A stretch of DNA of 64,000 nt from Paenibacillus alkaliterrae (GCF_021532375.1 NZ_JAKGAP010000027.1:1-64000), one strand, 5' to 3'. Shown: positions 35,730 to 45,817, counted from the first letter of the stretch. Translations and numbers: made by a program. The notes: generated from the sequence alone by a model not told the origin.

Positions 35730-35818
35730 AGTAAAGACGATGATAAGTTCAAGGAAACCCTGGTCCCATCTACCTCGGTGAATGGCTTGAGACTATACTA
35801 TTATTGGGGGAAACAAAA

Positions 35819-36919
35819 ATGAGAAGAATAGGTAATTTGAAAGCGCTTGTATTGATCTTATTGATCGTAATATTTGCAACAGCTTGTGCCTCGAAAAACG
35901 AAGCAGGCAATGACACGGTTGCACCCGCCGCTCCGGCAGAAACCGCAACTTTCAATCCGGATGAGGCGGATGGCGTCGATTTTAAGCAAATGAGAGAACA
36001 AAATGGCGTAGTTCCGAAACCGTCAGGATCCATTAAACTAGGCAGTGTGTCCAAAGCATTCGAGAATGAATATTGGAGAACGTTGAAAGAAGGAATGGAG
36101 CTGGGTGCCAAGACGATGAAGGAATCCGGCATTGACGTTAGCGTTGACGTCAGGTCGGCTCAAGGCGAAGGGGACGAGCAAGGCCAGCTTTCAGTCGTCA
36201 AAGATATGATCAATAAGAAATATTCCGCTTTGCTGCTCTCCCCAATTTCCGACGGCAATTTGACGCCAGGTGTGGAAGATGCGAAGAAAGCCGGTATTCC
36301 GGTCATTAACGTCAATGACGGACTGATCGCCACTGCTCCGAATTTCGTAGGCCCTAAAGCAATTGAAAACGGAGAATTGGCGGCGGAGTGGATTGCAGAT
36401 AAAATAAATAATCAAGGTGAAGTCGCGATTGTGATCGGCATGCCGAAAGCGTTTGCAGCTCGTCAACGCACGGCTGGCTTTGAGAACTGGATGAAAGAGA
36501 ATGCACCGGACGTAAAAATTGTAGAGAAGCAAAACGCGGACTGGGATCGGTCCAAAGCGAGGGATCTCGCCGAAACCTGGATCAAGAAACATCCTGACCT
36601 GAAAGCGATTTTTGCAAATAATGACACGATGGCACTCGGTATTGTGGAAGCCGTTAAGGCATCCGGCAAGCAAATCCTTGTGGTTGGCGTTGACGGCATC
36701 GGCGAAGCTTATGAGTCCATCAAGAAAGGCGAAATGTCAGCCACGATTGATTCTTTTCCGAAATACAAAGGACAAATTTCCGTGGAAGTAGCGCTTCGCA
36801 TCCTCGGAGGACAGCAGCTGCCGCGCGTCATTTGGACGCCTCAGGCTTTAATCGATAGCACTAATGTGAATACGCCGGCTGAGGAAATCATCGGCTGGGA
36901 GAACGCGAAGTTTGAATAA
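35819..36919 (+). CDS. Ribose-type sugar ABC transporter substrate-binding lipoprotein
   Basis: The ATG at 35819 is chosen for its distance from GGGGG; the product has 366 residues. It has a lipoprotein signal (ATAC, Cys near 23) and a Peripla_BP_4 fold: IKLGSVSKAFENEYW, then ALLLSPISDGN, and near the end IFANNDTMALGIVEA followed by VVGVDGIGEA. Family members bind ribose and related pentoses or hexoses. It works with the ATPase and permease encoded next. Confidence 0.9.
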   Translation: MRRIGNLKALVLILLIVIFATACASKNEAGNDTVAPAAPAETATFNPDEADGVDFKQMREQNGVVPKPSGSIKLGSVSKAFENEYWRTLKEGMELGAKTMKESGIDVSVDVRSAQGEGDEQGQLSVVKDMINKKYSALLLSPISDGNLTPGVEDAKKAGIPVINVNDGLIATAPNFVGPKAIENGELAAEWIADKINNQGEVAIVIGMPKAFAARQRTAGFENWMKENAPDVKIVEKQNADWDRSKARDLAETWIKKHPDLKAIFANNDTMALGIVEAVKASGKQILVVGVDGIGEAYESIKKGEMSATIDSFPKYKGQISVEVALRILGGQQLPRVIWTPQALIDSTNVNTPAEEIIGWENAKFE

Positions 36920-36944
36920 TCAATTAAACTGATCCAAAAGAAAT

Positions 36945-36982
36945 AGCCGGACAGATTTCCTTGAATCTTCCGGCTGTTTTTC
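36945..36982 (+). terminator. Intercistronic terminator-like hairpin
   Basis: AGCCGG pairs with CCGGCT, GATT/AATC form an inner stem, and a T run follows. Read-through to the ATPase and permease genes is probably partial, giving more binding protein than transporter. Confidence 0.6.
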
Positions 36983-36998
36983 ACAAAGAGGGTGGAGA

Positions 36999-38507
36999 AT
37001 GATGTCAAATCCAATCATTAGCTTCAAGACGATATCGAAGTCATTTCCCGGTGTTAAGGCGCTCGACAACATTAATTACGATGTGATGGAGGGTGAAATA
37101 CATGCGTTGATTGGGGAGAATGGAGCTGGCAAATCCACTTTGCTCAACATTCTGCATGGCATCTATAACGAGTACGAAGGTGAAGTCTGGATTGCAGGAA
37201 AGAAGGCTGCCTTCAAGAATGCGCATGATGCGATTAAGGCCGGTATCTCCAAGGTTCATCAAGAGGTGAGCTTGATTGCGGATTTGACTGTTGGTCAAAA
37301 CGTTGCACTCGGGCATGAGCCGAAGAAAGGCCCCTTTATCGACTTTAATACCCTGCATGCCAAAGTGGACGTGATACTTGAGCGTCTGCGCTGCAAGTTC
37401 AGGAGTATTGATCTGGTTAGTACACTGAGTACAGGCGAGATGCAGATGCTTTCGATCGCCAAGGCTCTTTTTCACGAATCTCGCATCATCTCTTTTGATG
37501 AGCCTACTGCAGCATTGACGGAAAACGAGTCACGTGCGTTGTTTGAAATTATTCGAGAATTGAAGGCAAATGGAATCACTGTGATTTTTATTTCGCATCG
37601 ACTTGATGAGTTGTTTCAGATTTCGGATCGCATCACGGTGTTGCGGGATGGTAAATATGTTGGCACCTATCATACGGCGGAAATGACACGTCAGAAGCTG
37701 ATTCAAAGCATGGTGGGTCGGGACGTTGCGGCGTTCGCCGAACGTCAGAAGCTGGGATTGAAAACAAATGAGATCGTGCTGGAAGTAAAGAATCTTTCCA
37801 AAACTGGCGTTTTTGAGAATATAAGCTTTCAACTGAACAAGGGAGAAATTTTGGGGTTTTCGGGTCTAGTCGGTTCCAAGCGTACCGATGTTGTTCGTGC
37901 CGTCTTCGGCGCCGACCCGAAGACGGCCGGTAATATATATATGAAAGGCAAGAAGGTGAAGATTCAGACACCGAAACAGGGGTTAAAGCACGGCATCGGG
38001 CTGATTCCGGAGAACAGAAAAACGCAAGGATTTATTCATAATCTGACCAATGCCGAAAATATGGGACTTGCCTCTTTAGAAAAGTTTTCTCACCTAGGCT
38101 TCATCAACCACAAACAGAAAATCGACAACTGCAACCGTCTCACGAAAGAGCTTCAATTGAACCCCAAAGATCCCTATTATATGACCTATAATCTCAGTGG
38201 AGGCAACCAGCAAAAGGTTGTCCTCGGGAAATGGCTCACCACTGACGTGGATGTCCTGATTTTTGACGAGCCGACCAAAGGGGTTGACGTCGGTGCCAAA
38301 GCCGAAATTTACAGGCTGATGGAAGAGCTTTTGGCGGCAGGCAAATCAATCATCATGGTGTCATCTGAACTGCCGGAAGTCATCGGAATGAGCGATAGGG
38401 TAATGGTCATGCATGAGGGGAAAATGATTAAGGAGCTTCAGAGGCAGGAACTGGATGAAGAAACGATATTACATTACGCCATGGGTGGATCGGAGTACAA
38501 GTCATGA
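36999..38507 (+). CDS. Sugar ABC transporter ATP-binding protein, RbsA-type
   Basis: This 502-residue protein has two ABC domains. The first has Walker A GENGAGKST (about 40-48), the signature region LSTGEMQM and Walker B IISFDEPTAAL. The second has a degenerate Walker A (SGLVGSKRTD) as in RbsA, signature LSGGNQQKVV and Walker B VLIFDEPTKGVD. ATG codons at 36999 and 37002 both lie after GGTGGAG. It energises the ribose-type importer. Confidence 0.93.
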   Translation: MMSNPIISFKTISKSFPGVKALDNINYDVMEGEIHALIGENGAGKSTLLNILHGIYNEYEGEVWIAGKKAAFKNAHDAIKAGISKVHQEVSLIADLTVGQNVALGHEPKKGPFIDFNTLHAKVDVILERLRCKFRSIDLVSTLSTGEMQMLSIAKALFHESRIISFDEPTAALTENESRALFEIIRELKANGITVIFISHRLDELFQISDRITVLRDGKYVGTYHTAEMTRQKLIQSMVGRDVAAFAERQKLGLKTNEIVLEVKNLSKTGVFENISFQLNKGEILGFSGLVGSKRTDVVRAVFGADPKTAGNIYMKGKKVKIQTPKQGLKHGIGLIPENRKTQGFIHNLTNAENMGLASLEKFSHLGFINHKQKIDNCNRLTKELQLNPKDPYYMTYNLSGGNQQKVVLGKWLTTDVDVLIFDEPTKGVDVGAKAEIYRLMEELLAAGKSIIMVSSELPEVIGMSDRVMVMHEGKMIKELQRQELDEETILHYAMGGSEYKS

Positions 38508-39487
38508 ATTTATTAAACCGTTTGACCAAAGGAATGGGCAGGGAAATAGGCTTGCTCGTCGCCCTATTCCTGATGATTGCGATTTTCGCGCTTATTGATC
38601 CTATCTATTTAAGTCCTGGTAACCTGCTGGACATCGTGGATCAAAGCACCATCAACGGACTTCTCGCCATTGGTATCACCTTCGTCATTATTACGGGCGG
38701 AATCGATTTGTCTATTGGATCGATCATGGCGATCGTCATTGTCAGTGTAGGCTGGTTTCTAACCAAACAGGGGATGAATCCTATTCTGGCTATCATTTTA
38801 GGAATTTTGATCGGCGCGGTGATCGGGCTCTTTAACGGCCTGCTCGTAACTAAGTTCAAGCTCCAGCCGTTTATTGCAACACTGGCAACCATGAGCGCAT
38901 TTCGGGGTGTGGCTTATATCATCACCAACGGCTGGCCTGTATTGAATATTCCTCAAAACTATCGGGATATGATGGATGGGGATCTGGTCGGGAATTTCCC
39001 GATATCAATCCCGATCTTGTTAGCCTTTGCAATCATTAGCCACATCATTCTCAAGAAGACGAGAACGGGCACCTTTGTGTTTTCCATTGGAGGCAATGAG
39101 GAAGCGACCCGCTTGTCCGGCATTAACGTTGATTTCACTAAAATGGTTACTTACGCTTTGTGCGGCGTTGGGGCAGCGCTGGCCGGAATGGTTATGCTGG
39201 CTCGGCTAGGCACTGGTGAGCCTGCAGCGGGGCAAGGCTATGAGCTTTACGCCATCGCGGCAGCCGCTATTGGCGGCACTAGTCTGGCAGGCGGGAAAGG
39301 AAGCATTCTCGGAACGCTGCTCGGCGCGCTGATATTATCAGCGCTAAAAACAGGTCTGGTTGTTATTGGCGTAGATTCGTTCTGGCAATATATCGCTATG
39401 GGCACTATTATTGCAGTAGCCGCTTATTTCGAAATTATTCAAAGTAAATTCAGCGGTTTTGGAAAAAGATTGTCCGGGAAAAGATAA
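38504..39487 (+). CDS. Sugar ABC transporter permease, RbsC-type
   Basis: A 327-residue permease with 8-10 hydrophobic segments and the family motifs ITGGIDLSIGSIMAI (about 64-78) and AIAAAAIGGTSLAGGKGSI (about 249-267). Its ATG overlaps the ATPase stop (ATGA), indicating translational coupling. Confidence 0.93.
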   Translation: MNLLNRLTKGMGREIGLLVALFLMIAIFALIDPIYLSPGNLLDIVDQSTINGLLAIGITFVIITGGIDLSIGSIMAIVIVSVGWFLTKQGMNPILAIILGILIGAVIGLFNGLLVTKFKLQPFIATLATMSAFRGVAYIITNGWPVLNIPQNYRDMMDGDLVGNFPISIPILLAFAIISHIILKKTRTGTFVFSIGGNEEATRLSGINVDFTKMVTYALCGVGAALAGMVMLARLGTGEPAAGQGYELYAIAAAAIGGTSLAGGKGSILGTLLGALILSALKTGLVVIGVDSFWQYIAMGTIIAVAAYFEIIQSKFSGFGKRLSGKR

Positions 39488-39534
39488 TCGGACCACTAGG
39501 TGGATAAGGTGCCAGCAGGATAGGAGTGGGCAGA

Positions 39535-40470
39535 GTGAAAGAGAAGATCATTACTGTGATTGGCAGTTTAAATTTCGATATAATCTTTAAGCAGCAGCGG
39601 TTAGCCGTAATGGGAGAAACCTACTCGGCTGATAATATGACCATCACGTCTGGAGGCAAAGGGGCTAATCAGGCCGTTCAATGCGCTAAGCTTGGCGCAA
39701 CCACCTACCTGGTCGGTTCAGTTGGCCGGGATGTTTTGGGGGATCAATTGCTGCAGGATTTGGCCGATTATGGCGTAAATACCGATTACGTCACCCGAGT
39801 GGATGCAACGACAGGTGTCGGGGTCGTTAATGCCTTAGAGGATGGAGCTCTGATGGCGACGATCTCCAAGGGAGCAAACTATGCGATGACTACAGAGAGA
39901 ATCGATGAAATCGAGTCTCTGTTGAAACGCAGCTCAATCGTGATTCTACAGTTGGAAATTCCGATCGAAGTCGTGGAATACTGTATTTATAAGGCCCATA
40001 GCCTAGACTGTTTTGTTATTCTTAATGCCGCCCCTGCTGCAGCCGTTTCTGCGAATGCACTAGCGAAGGTGAATTGTTTGGTTGTAAATGAATCCGAAGC
40101 TACTTTCTATTGTGGAGAGTTGATTGATGACCTGGAGTCCGCGTTGAAGTGTGGACGCGAGCTCTACGACAAGACGGGCGAGCTGCTGATCATTACGTTA
40201 GGCAAAAACGGTAGCGTGCTGTTTGACGCCGCCTCCCACGATCATGTGAAAGCAATGGAGGTTGAGTCGATTGAAACGACCGGTGCGGGCGATTCCTTTA
40301 TTGGTGCGTTCGCCTGTCAGCTTCTCGACAGGAAAGAAATTGCCGCAGCGGCGGGGTATGCGACAAGGGCGGCGGCGATAACCGTAACAAAAATCGGTGG
40401 ACAGCCCGCGATGCCAACATTAAGAGAGCTTGAAATGTCCGTTCCTAATGAAACTGGGCATATGGTATAA
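39535..40470 (+). CDS. PfkB-family carbohydrate kinase, ribokinase-like
   Basis: The GTG at 39535 is preferred because TAGGAG lies 8 bp upstream and overlaps a possible GTG at 39526. The 311-residue product has the ribokinase signatures SGGKGANQAVQCAKLG (about 38-53) and ETTGAGDSFIGAFAC (about 244-258, catalytic Asp in GAGD). It would phosphorylate the sugar brought in by the operon's importer. Ribose is possible, but the operon has no RbsD and carries an epimerase instead, so another sugar is as likely. Confidence 0.88.
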   Translation: MKEKIITVIGSLNFDIIFKQQRLAVMGETYSADNMTITSGGKGANQAVQCAKLGATTYLVGSVGRDVLGDQLLQDLADYGVNTDYVTRVDATTGVGVVNALEDGALMATISKGANYAMTTERIDEIESLLKRSSIVILQLEIPIEVVEYCIYKAHSLDCFVILNAAPAAAVSANALAKVNCLVVNESEATFYCGELIDDLESALKCGRELYDKTGELLIITLGKNGSVLFDAASHDHVKAMEVESIETTGAGDSFIGAFACQLLDRKEIAAAAGYATRAAAITVTKIGGQPAMPTLRELEMSVPNETGHMV

Positions 40471-40530
40471 TCGAATTAGTTTTTTTAGACGAATAAGGCT
40501 GTATTGCTTAAGGGCTGAGGTGGACCAATC

Positions 40531-41271
40531 ATGATTCCGTATATACGAAGAAAGCAGATTCTTGAAGAGGTCGAGAAGAAAGAAATTGTATATGTCGAAG
40601 AACTGGCTCAAACGATGAAAAGCACTTCGTTGTCTACGATCCGCCGGGATCTCAAAACTCTGGCCGACGAAGGGCAAATTGAGCTTTTGCGGGGCGGCGC
40701 CGTTCGAATCAAGGAGGATGCCTATGAAACTCCGATCCAAACCAAAGTGTTATTAAATATTGAGAAAAAGGATCAAATTGCGAAGTTTGCAGCTTCGCTT
40801 GTGAATGAAGGGGATGTCATCTATATAGATTCTGGGACTACCGTGTTCGAGATGATCAAATATTTGAAAGAGAAAAATATTAAAGTGGTCACTTCCAACA
40901 CAAAAGTGATCGCCGAAATTGATGATGCCAAATTCAGCTGTATCGTCCTGGGCGGAGAAGTTACGAAGTCTCTCGCTTCCATTGCGGGCCCGTTAACAGA
41001 AACCCAACTGGACAGCATGTTTTTTGACAAGGCATTCCTAGGCGCCAGCGGTTACAGCCTCAAGAGCGGGATCAATACGCCGGATCCGAAAGAAGCCAAG
41101 AAGAAGGAAATCGTAAAGAACAACTCGGCGGATATATATGTTCTGTTGGATAGCTCCAAGGCAAATAAAACAACCTTCTGCAAGGCGTTCGGCATCGAAG
41201 AATGTATTATCATTACCGATGAGTCCAACGATACCTTGGAGAAACATGCAAAGTATTTCGTAGCAACATGA
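40531..41271 (+). CDS. DeoR-family transcriptional repressor
   Basis: A 246-residue protein with an N-terminal DeoR helix-turn-helix (RRKQILEEVEKKEIVYVEEL, about 5-24) and a C-terminal phosphosugar-sensing domain (VIYIDSGTTVFEM near 95; FLGASGYSL near 170). GAGGTGG precedes the ATG. As the regulator of the operon it lies in, it probably binds the 17-bp sites flanking the promoter. Confidence 0.9.
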   Translation: MIPYIRRKQILEEVEKKEIVYVEELAQTMKSTSLSTIRRDLKTLADEGQIELLRGGAVRIKEDAYETPIQTKVLLNIEKKDQIAKFAASLVNEGDVIYIDSGTTVFEMIKYLKEKNIKVVTSNTKVIAEIDDAKFSCIVLGGEVTKSLASIAGPLTETQLDSMFFDKAFLGASGYSLKSGINTPDPKEAKKKEIVKNNSADIYVLLDSSKANKTTFCKAFGIEECIIITDESNDTLEKHAKYFVAT

Positions 41272-41858
41272 TCCGAATTGGATTTATTCGTCACGGGACG
41301 ACGGAGTGGAATTTGTATGGCCGTATGCAGGGACTAATGGACATCCCGCTTGCGCATATTGGCCGAGATCAAGCTGTATTATTGGGAAAATCTCTTCAGC
41401 GTGCGGATTGGGATGGGATCTTGTCCAGCGATTTGGACAGAGCAAGACAAACAGCAGAGCTGTTGGCAAGCTCATCCGAGATTCCCTTCCTGGGCGTGGA
41501 TGCACGGCTTCGTGAACGCGGATTCGGGGTTTTAGAAGGGACGACCCTGTCGCAAAGGATTGCAAGATGGGGAGAGAACTGGCGTGAGTTGAATTTGGGA
41601 AGAGAGTCGCTGGAATCCGTGCTCTTTCGTTGGGACTCTTTTTTAGAGGAAAACTCGCGTATTTATGACGGAAAACGAATTCTGATCGTTAGCCATGGGG
41701 GAGTTATTGAACCTGTTCTGGCCAATCGATACGGTACGGTGGTACAGCAGCATTTGACGAACACTTCCTTGTCTATCCTGAGCTTTTACACGTCCGGCTG
41801 GCGCTGTGATTTGCTGAATTGTAGTAAGCATTTGGAACAGTTTACAACGAGATTCTAA
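41268..41858 (+). CDS. Histidine phosphatase family protein
   Basis: The 196-residue product has the RHG motif near its N-terminus (IGFIRHGTTEWN, phosphohistidine His 8), a conserved Arg in SSDLDRARQTAE and the second His in IVSHGGVI. It overlaps the DeoR gene by 4 bp (ATGA). The branch includes broad sugar-phosphate phosphatases and phosphoglycerate mutases; within this operon, dephosphorylation of a sugar phosphate is plausible. Confidence 0.88.
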   Translation: MIRIGFIRHGTTEWNLYGRMQGLMDIPLAHIGRDQAVLLGKSLQRADWDGILSSDLDRARQTAELLASSSEIPFLGVDARLRERGFGVLEGTTLSQRIARWGENWRELNLGRESLESVLFRWDSFLEENSRIYDGKRILIVSHGGVIEPVLANRYGTVVQQHLTNTSLSILSFYTSGWRCDLLNCSKHLEQFTTRF

Positions 41859-41877
41859 TCGATTTTGATTATGTATA

Positions 41878-42146
41878 GAGAAAATCGTCATTCGTCGACG
41901 CGGAGGCTATTGTTTCGAGCTCAACGCCCTCTTTGGCTGGCTGCTTCGGGAGCTGGGGTTTTCCGTTACGGATCTTGTGGCCCGCTTCTGGAGGGATGAA
42001 AGCAATCTCCCTCCGAAGCTGCGCCACCATGTTTTAAAAGTCGAAACAGGTGTTTCGCCTCTGACGGCGTACAAACCTTCATTCCTCAGACTAAAGAGGA
42101 GTATGACGAAGCTCTGCGCACTTATTTTGGTATCGTAATTGAATAA
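41878..42146 (+). pseudogene. Arylamine N-acetyltransferase remnant
   Basis: The sequence EKIVIRRRGGYCFELNALFG carries the catalytic-cysteine motif of arylamine N-acetyltransferases and continues WLLRELGFSVTDLVARFW. A jump then leads, in another frame, to FIPQTKEEYDEALRTYFGI and a stop at 42144. The N-terminus and the middle, with the catalytic His and Asp, are absent. The gene lies between two active genes with no start or ribosome-binding site. Confidence 0.7.
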
Positions 42147-42169
42147 AGCGTAACCCTCTTGCCGCCGAA

Positions 42170-45100
42170 TTATTCGAGCATCAGAAGCTCCCGAATATCC
42201 TGCTCGGACAAGGAGGATAAGGCTTCCTGGCCCGGCTGGATAACCTCGTCGATGAGGCTTTTCTTCTTCTGCTGAAGCTCATGCATCTTGTCCTCGACCG
42301 TACCCTGCGTAACGAGACGAATGACTTGGACAACGTTCTTCTGTCCAATCCGGTGCGCGCGGTCGGCGGCCTGCTGCTCGACGGCGGGATTCCACCAGAG
42401 GTCATACAGAATAACTGTGTCGGCTCCGGTTAGGTTAAGTCCAGTACCGCCGGCCTTCAAGGAGAGCAGGAACAGCTCACGCTCGCCGTCGTTGAACCGA
42501 TTGCAAAGCTCTACCCGCTCGGAAGCTGGCGTTTGGCCATCGAGATAGAAATAAGGCACGCCTTGATAGCCAAGCTCGCGTCCGATTAAGCCAAGCATCT
42601 CGGTAAATTGCGAGAAGATGAGCAGCCGCTTGCCCGCGCTGCGGCATTCCTCGATCATCTCGAGCAGCTGCTCGAATTTGGCGGAGCTGCCTTTGTAGCC
42701 CTCGACGAACAGGGCGGGGTGGCAGCAGAGCTGGCGCAGCCTTGTGATCCCCGCCAATATTTTAATCCGGTGTTTCTGGAAGCTGTCCTCGCTAAGATGC
42801 TTGACGGTTTCCTGCTGCAGCTTCGCCAGCAGGCTGACATAGAGCTTCTTCTGCTCAGGAAGCAGCTCGGAGGCTTGAATCGATTCGATCTTGTCCGGCA
42901 GTTCCTGCAGGACATCGGTCTTCAAGCGGCGCAGCAGGAAGGGACGGACGCGCCTCGCGACCGTCTCGCGGGTCAGCTCGTTAAACGCTTGGCGGCCCGG
43001 GAACAGCTCGGGGAATACAGCGCTGAAGATGGACCAAAGCTCCTCCAGCGTGTTTTCCACGGGCGTGCCCGTAAGTGCGAAGCGGTACTGCGCTTCTATC
43101 GCTTTCACGGCCTGCGCCGTTTGGGTCGTATGGTTTTTGAAATATTGCGCTTCATCCAGAATAAGCGTATGGAAGGTTTCCCTCGCATACTCGGCAATAT
43201 CCCGGCGCAGCAGCGGGTAGGACGTAATAATAACGTCTGTTTCGCCTGCAACCTTCAGCACGCCGCTGCGCTCCGATTTACTGCCGTCCGCGATGACGGC
43301 GCGAATCTCCGGGGCGAATTTCTTGAGCTCATTCAGCCAGTTATAGACGAGTGAAGCGGGCGAAACGATTAGCGCGGGCTGCTCCCGTTTTCTGATCTCG
43401 GGCAATTCGGAAACGATGAAGGAAATCGCCTGCACCGTCTTGCCAAGCCCCATATCATCAGCCAATATGCCGCCAAAATGGTAGTGAGCGAGCGTCTTCA
43501 TCCACTGGTAGCCGTATTTCTGGTAATCGCGCAGAACGGGTTCCAAACCTTCCGGAACGTGAAAATCCAGATTGTCAGGGTTTTGCATATTTTCCAACAA
43601 CCGGCGGAACGATTTGCCGAACTTAATGGCCTTTCCGCTCCCGTTCGAATCCATAAGATGCAGGCCTCTTACGGCGGGAATGCGAAATTTCGCGCCCTCC
43701 ACGTCGCTTTGGCGAATACCTACATCGTTCAGGAAGCGGATAATTTCTTGGAATTCAGCCGATTCGAGAGGAAGGAGCGCGCCATCAGGCAGCCGGTGAT
43801 AGCTTCGTTTGATCTCAAGCGACTTCACCAAATGGCGAATTTCCGATTCCGGTATGCCGTCCATATTAAATTTGAATTCGAGCCAATCGGTTCTCTCGCC
43901 GATATCGACCTTAATGGACGGAGGCGCATGCTTGGTCACAATCCGCACCTTCACGGCCGATGTAGCGTATACCGTCAGCAGCTTCTCCAGCTGCGGAACG
44001 ACATGGTACAGAAATTCGTACTCGGCTTCCTCATCCTCCATGAAGTAGCCTTCCTCCGTTTTGGCGAAGGGACTTAGCTCCATAAGCTCCAGTATGCGCC
44101 GTTCCTGCTCGCCGTCCCGCATCAGAATGCGGTCTGTGCCGCGTTTCTTATCGCTTGCCTCTAATGGATTAATATTAATGTCGCCGTATTGGAATTCGAG
44201 TCCCGCAACCAGCCGATCTCTTACCCGGTCCAGATAAAGCTTGGCCTTGAGCTGGGTTTGCAGGATTCGATCCGCGATCGAGTCGGCAATCTTCACGCTC
44301 CCGAGCTTCATCAAGCAGGGTACGACCTTCTCCATAAAAGGCTCCATTTGCTCTGGCGCGATCTGAATTTTCGACTTTTGCGAAGCGGCCAGCAGATGTT
44401 TCAACTCCGCAAGACGCCTGCAGGAGTCCGGCTGCAGCCTGATGAGCCTTCCTTCGGCTAACACCAGCTCATACTCCTCCATGACCGTCATTTGATTGAG
44501 GCCTTGAACATCGAGCTGATACCCGTCACTCCTTGCTTGATCGAATGCAAAATGGAGCGGAACCGCTTCGTCGGACAATTGTAAGCCGTCAAAGGTTTGG
44601 CCGTCGTGGATCAGCTTTACGGATGAGGCCGATACAAGCTGCGGAAGAAGCGTTTCCCAAGAGAAGGGCGGGATAAGCAGCATCCGGTCGCCGCTGGCAG
44701 GCGTATCTTTAAAGAAAGAACGAGTCGATGAATCCCTGTACATCGTCTCATTGCGGTAGATTTGTACAAGCTGCTTCATGATTGAATCGTTTACGGGCGA
44801 GAAGCAGTGGACAGCCGGGTCATAGGTGAAGTTTTTGGAGAATGGAAACGGCTCGCGCCGGTCAACCTTCTCTAGAAACTCCCTTATTTTTTGCACGATG
44901 TACAGCCGCCCCGGACCGGTCTTCAGCTCAATGCCGAACATATGCTTTCGGTAGCCGTAAGGGTACAGCTTACATGTGATCTCTAATTCGAGCGGTGTTC
45001 GGGTATCGAGCAGCTGACCGCTGCCGCTTGGGCGCGGCGGCTTGCGGGCGAATAGCCCGAGCATGTCGCTCGCAAGCCGGGATTCCGCAGCGGATAGGGC

Positions 45101-45499
45101 TGCATGCCTTGCAAACCGCGGAACAAGCTGCCCTTCCTCCAGCTCTTCATCGGCATGGGCGGGCTGATCTTCCGGATGCAGGAGGGAAGGGAATTTACGC
45201 GCCGGCTTGTCCGAGACCGACTCCAGCTCATGAATCTGCAACAGCGCCGCCGCTGCATGCTGGCAATAGGTCTCGTAAGAGCTGAAGGCAAGGCAGCTGC
45301 AGTGCGCGTCCACATCCCCATTGCGATCGATAACGATGGTTACATCGTTTCGCGAGGCGCCCTGTACGACAACATCGTAGCTGGAATCCCCGGTATGCGT
45401 AATCGTCACTTTTCCCGCGTTATAGAAAGCTTCGCCTCTTTCGTAGAAGGCTTCGCCGCATAATAATTTAATGACTCGTTTGGATAATCGAGAGCTCAT
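42170..45499 (-). CDS. SNF2-family helicase/ATPase with SWIM zinc finger
   Basis: An 1109-residue protein of the bacterial SNF2 group. The SWIM zinc finger (AHCSC with YCQH, about 65-85) is followed by a long family-specific region (about 100-640). The SNF2 motor has Walker A DDMGLGKTVQ (about 683), DEAQ (about 780) and a helicase C domain (about 890-1060, with IGQKNVVQVIRL near the end). Such proteins translocate on double-stranded DNA and may remodel RNA polymerase or other complexes. The gene stands alone; no restriction or phage-defence partner genes lie nearby, so a housekeeping role is more likely than defence. Confidence 0.9.
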   Translation of the reverse strand: MSSRLSKRVIKLLCGEAFYERGEAFYNAGKVTITHTGDSSYDVVVQGASRNDVTIVIDRNGDVDAHCSCLAFSSYETYCQHAAAALLQIHELESVSDKPARKFPSLLHPEDQPAHADEELEEGQLVPRFARHAALSAAESRLASDMLGLFARKPPRPSGSGQLLDTRTPLELEITCKLYPYGYRKHMFGIELKTGPGRLYIVQKIREFLEKVDRREPFPFSKNFTYDPAVHCFSPVNDSIMKQLVQIYRNETMYRDSSTRSFFKDTPASGDRMLLIPPFSWETLLPQLVSASSVKLIHDGQTFDGLQLSDEAVPLHFAFDQARSDGYQLDVQGLNQMTVMEEYELVLAEGRLIRLQPDSCRRLAELKHLLAASQKSKIQIAPEQMEPFMEKVVPCLMKLGSVKIADSIADRILQTQLKAKLYLDRVRDRLVAGLEFQYGDININPLEASDKKRGTDRILMRDGEQERRILELMELSPFAKTEEGYFMEDEEAEYEFLYHVVPQLEKLLTVYATSAVKVRIVTKHAPPSIKVDIGERTDWLEFKFNMDGIPESEIRHLVKSLEIKRSYHRLPDGALLPLESAEFQEIIRFLNDVGIRQSDVEGAKFRIPAVRGLHLMDSNGSGKAIKFGKSFRRLLENMQNPDNLDFHVPEGLEPVLRDYQKYGYQWMKTLAHYHFGGILADDMGLGKTVQAISFIVSELPEIRKREQPALIVSPASLVYNWLNELKKFAPEIRAVIADGSKSERSGVLKVAGETDVIITSYPLLRRDIAEYARETFHTLILDEAQYFKNHTTQTAQAVKAIEAQYRFALTGTPVENTLEELWSIFSAVFPELFPGRQAFNELTRETVARRVRPFLLRRLKTDVLQELPDKIESIQASELLPEQKKLYVSLLAKLQQETVKHLSEDSFQKHRIKILAGITRLRQLCCHPALFVEGYKGSSAKFEQLLEMIEECRSAGKRLLIFSQFTEMLGLIGRELGYQGVPYFYLDGQTPASERVELCNRFNDGERELFLLSLKAGGTGLNLTGADTVILYDLWWNPAVEQQAADRAHRIGQKNVVQVIRLVTQGTVEDKMHELQQKKKSLIDEVIQPGQEALSSLSEQDIRELLMLE

Positions 45500-45644
45500 A
45501 ACGTTGATCCTTTCTTGTGAACGTTATCGATAAACGCTGCATGCTGTCAGGGAAAGCCTTATCCCGTGCTTCACCGGCTCAGGCTCTATTGCGATCATGT
45601 AATTATATAATAGCAGGAAAAAAAACGAAATGCGGGGGATCGAT

Positions 45645-45713
45645 ATGTTCGCGAGATTAATTGGAAATGGTAAGAATCTATGCTTGAATGTGAATGATAT
45701 AGATTGGGTGTGA
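45645..45713 (+). CDS. Possible 22-residue small ORF
   Basis: GCGGGGGATCGAT precedes the ATG and a TATAAT lies about 40 bp upstream. The peptide (MFARLIGNGKNLCLNVNDID, two more residues to TGA) matches nothing I know. It is the only thing seen in the 318-bp gap before the LysM-GMC gene and may be chance. Confidence 0.2.
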   Translation: MFARLIGNGKNLCLNVNDIDWV

Positions 45714-45817
45714 GGACGAACGGCCACATAAATCCGCCGATTATGAAATATTATTAATACAGCCATGAAGTGCAAAAAGACCGTCTGGTTTAGTCAGTAA
45801 GAGGAAGGAAGTGGAGC

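Noticed and set aside
42170..45499. SNF2 helicase as part of a phage-defence system
   Set aside because: Neighbours are a pseudogene and a LysM-GMC gene; no nuclease, methylase or DISARM-type partner is present.
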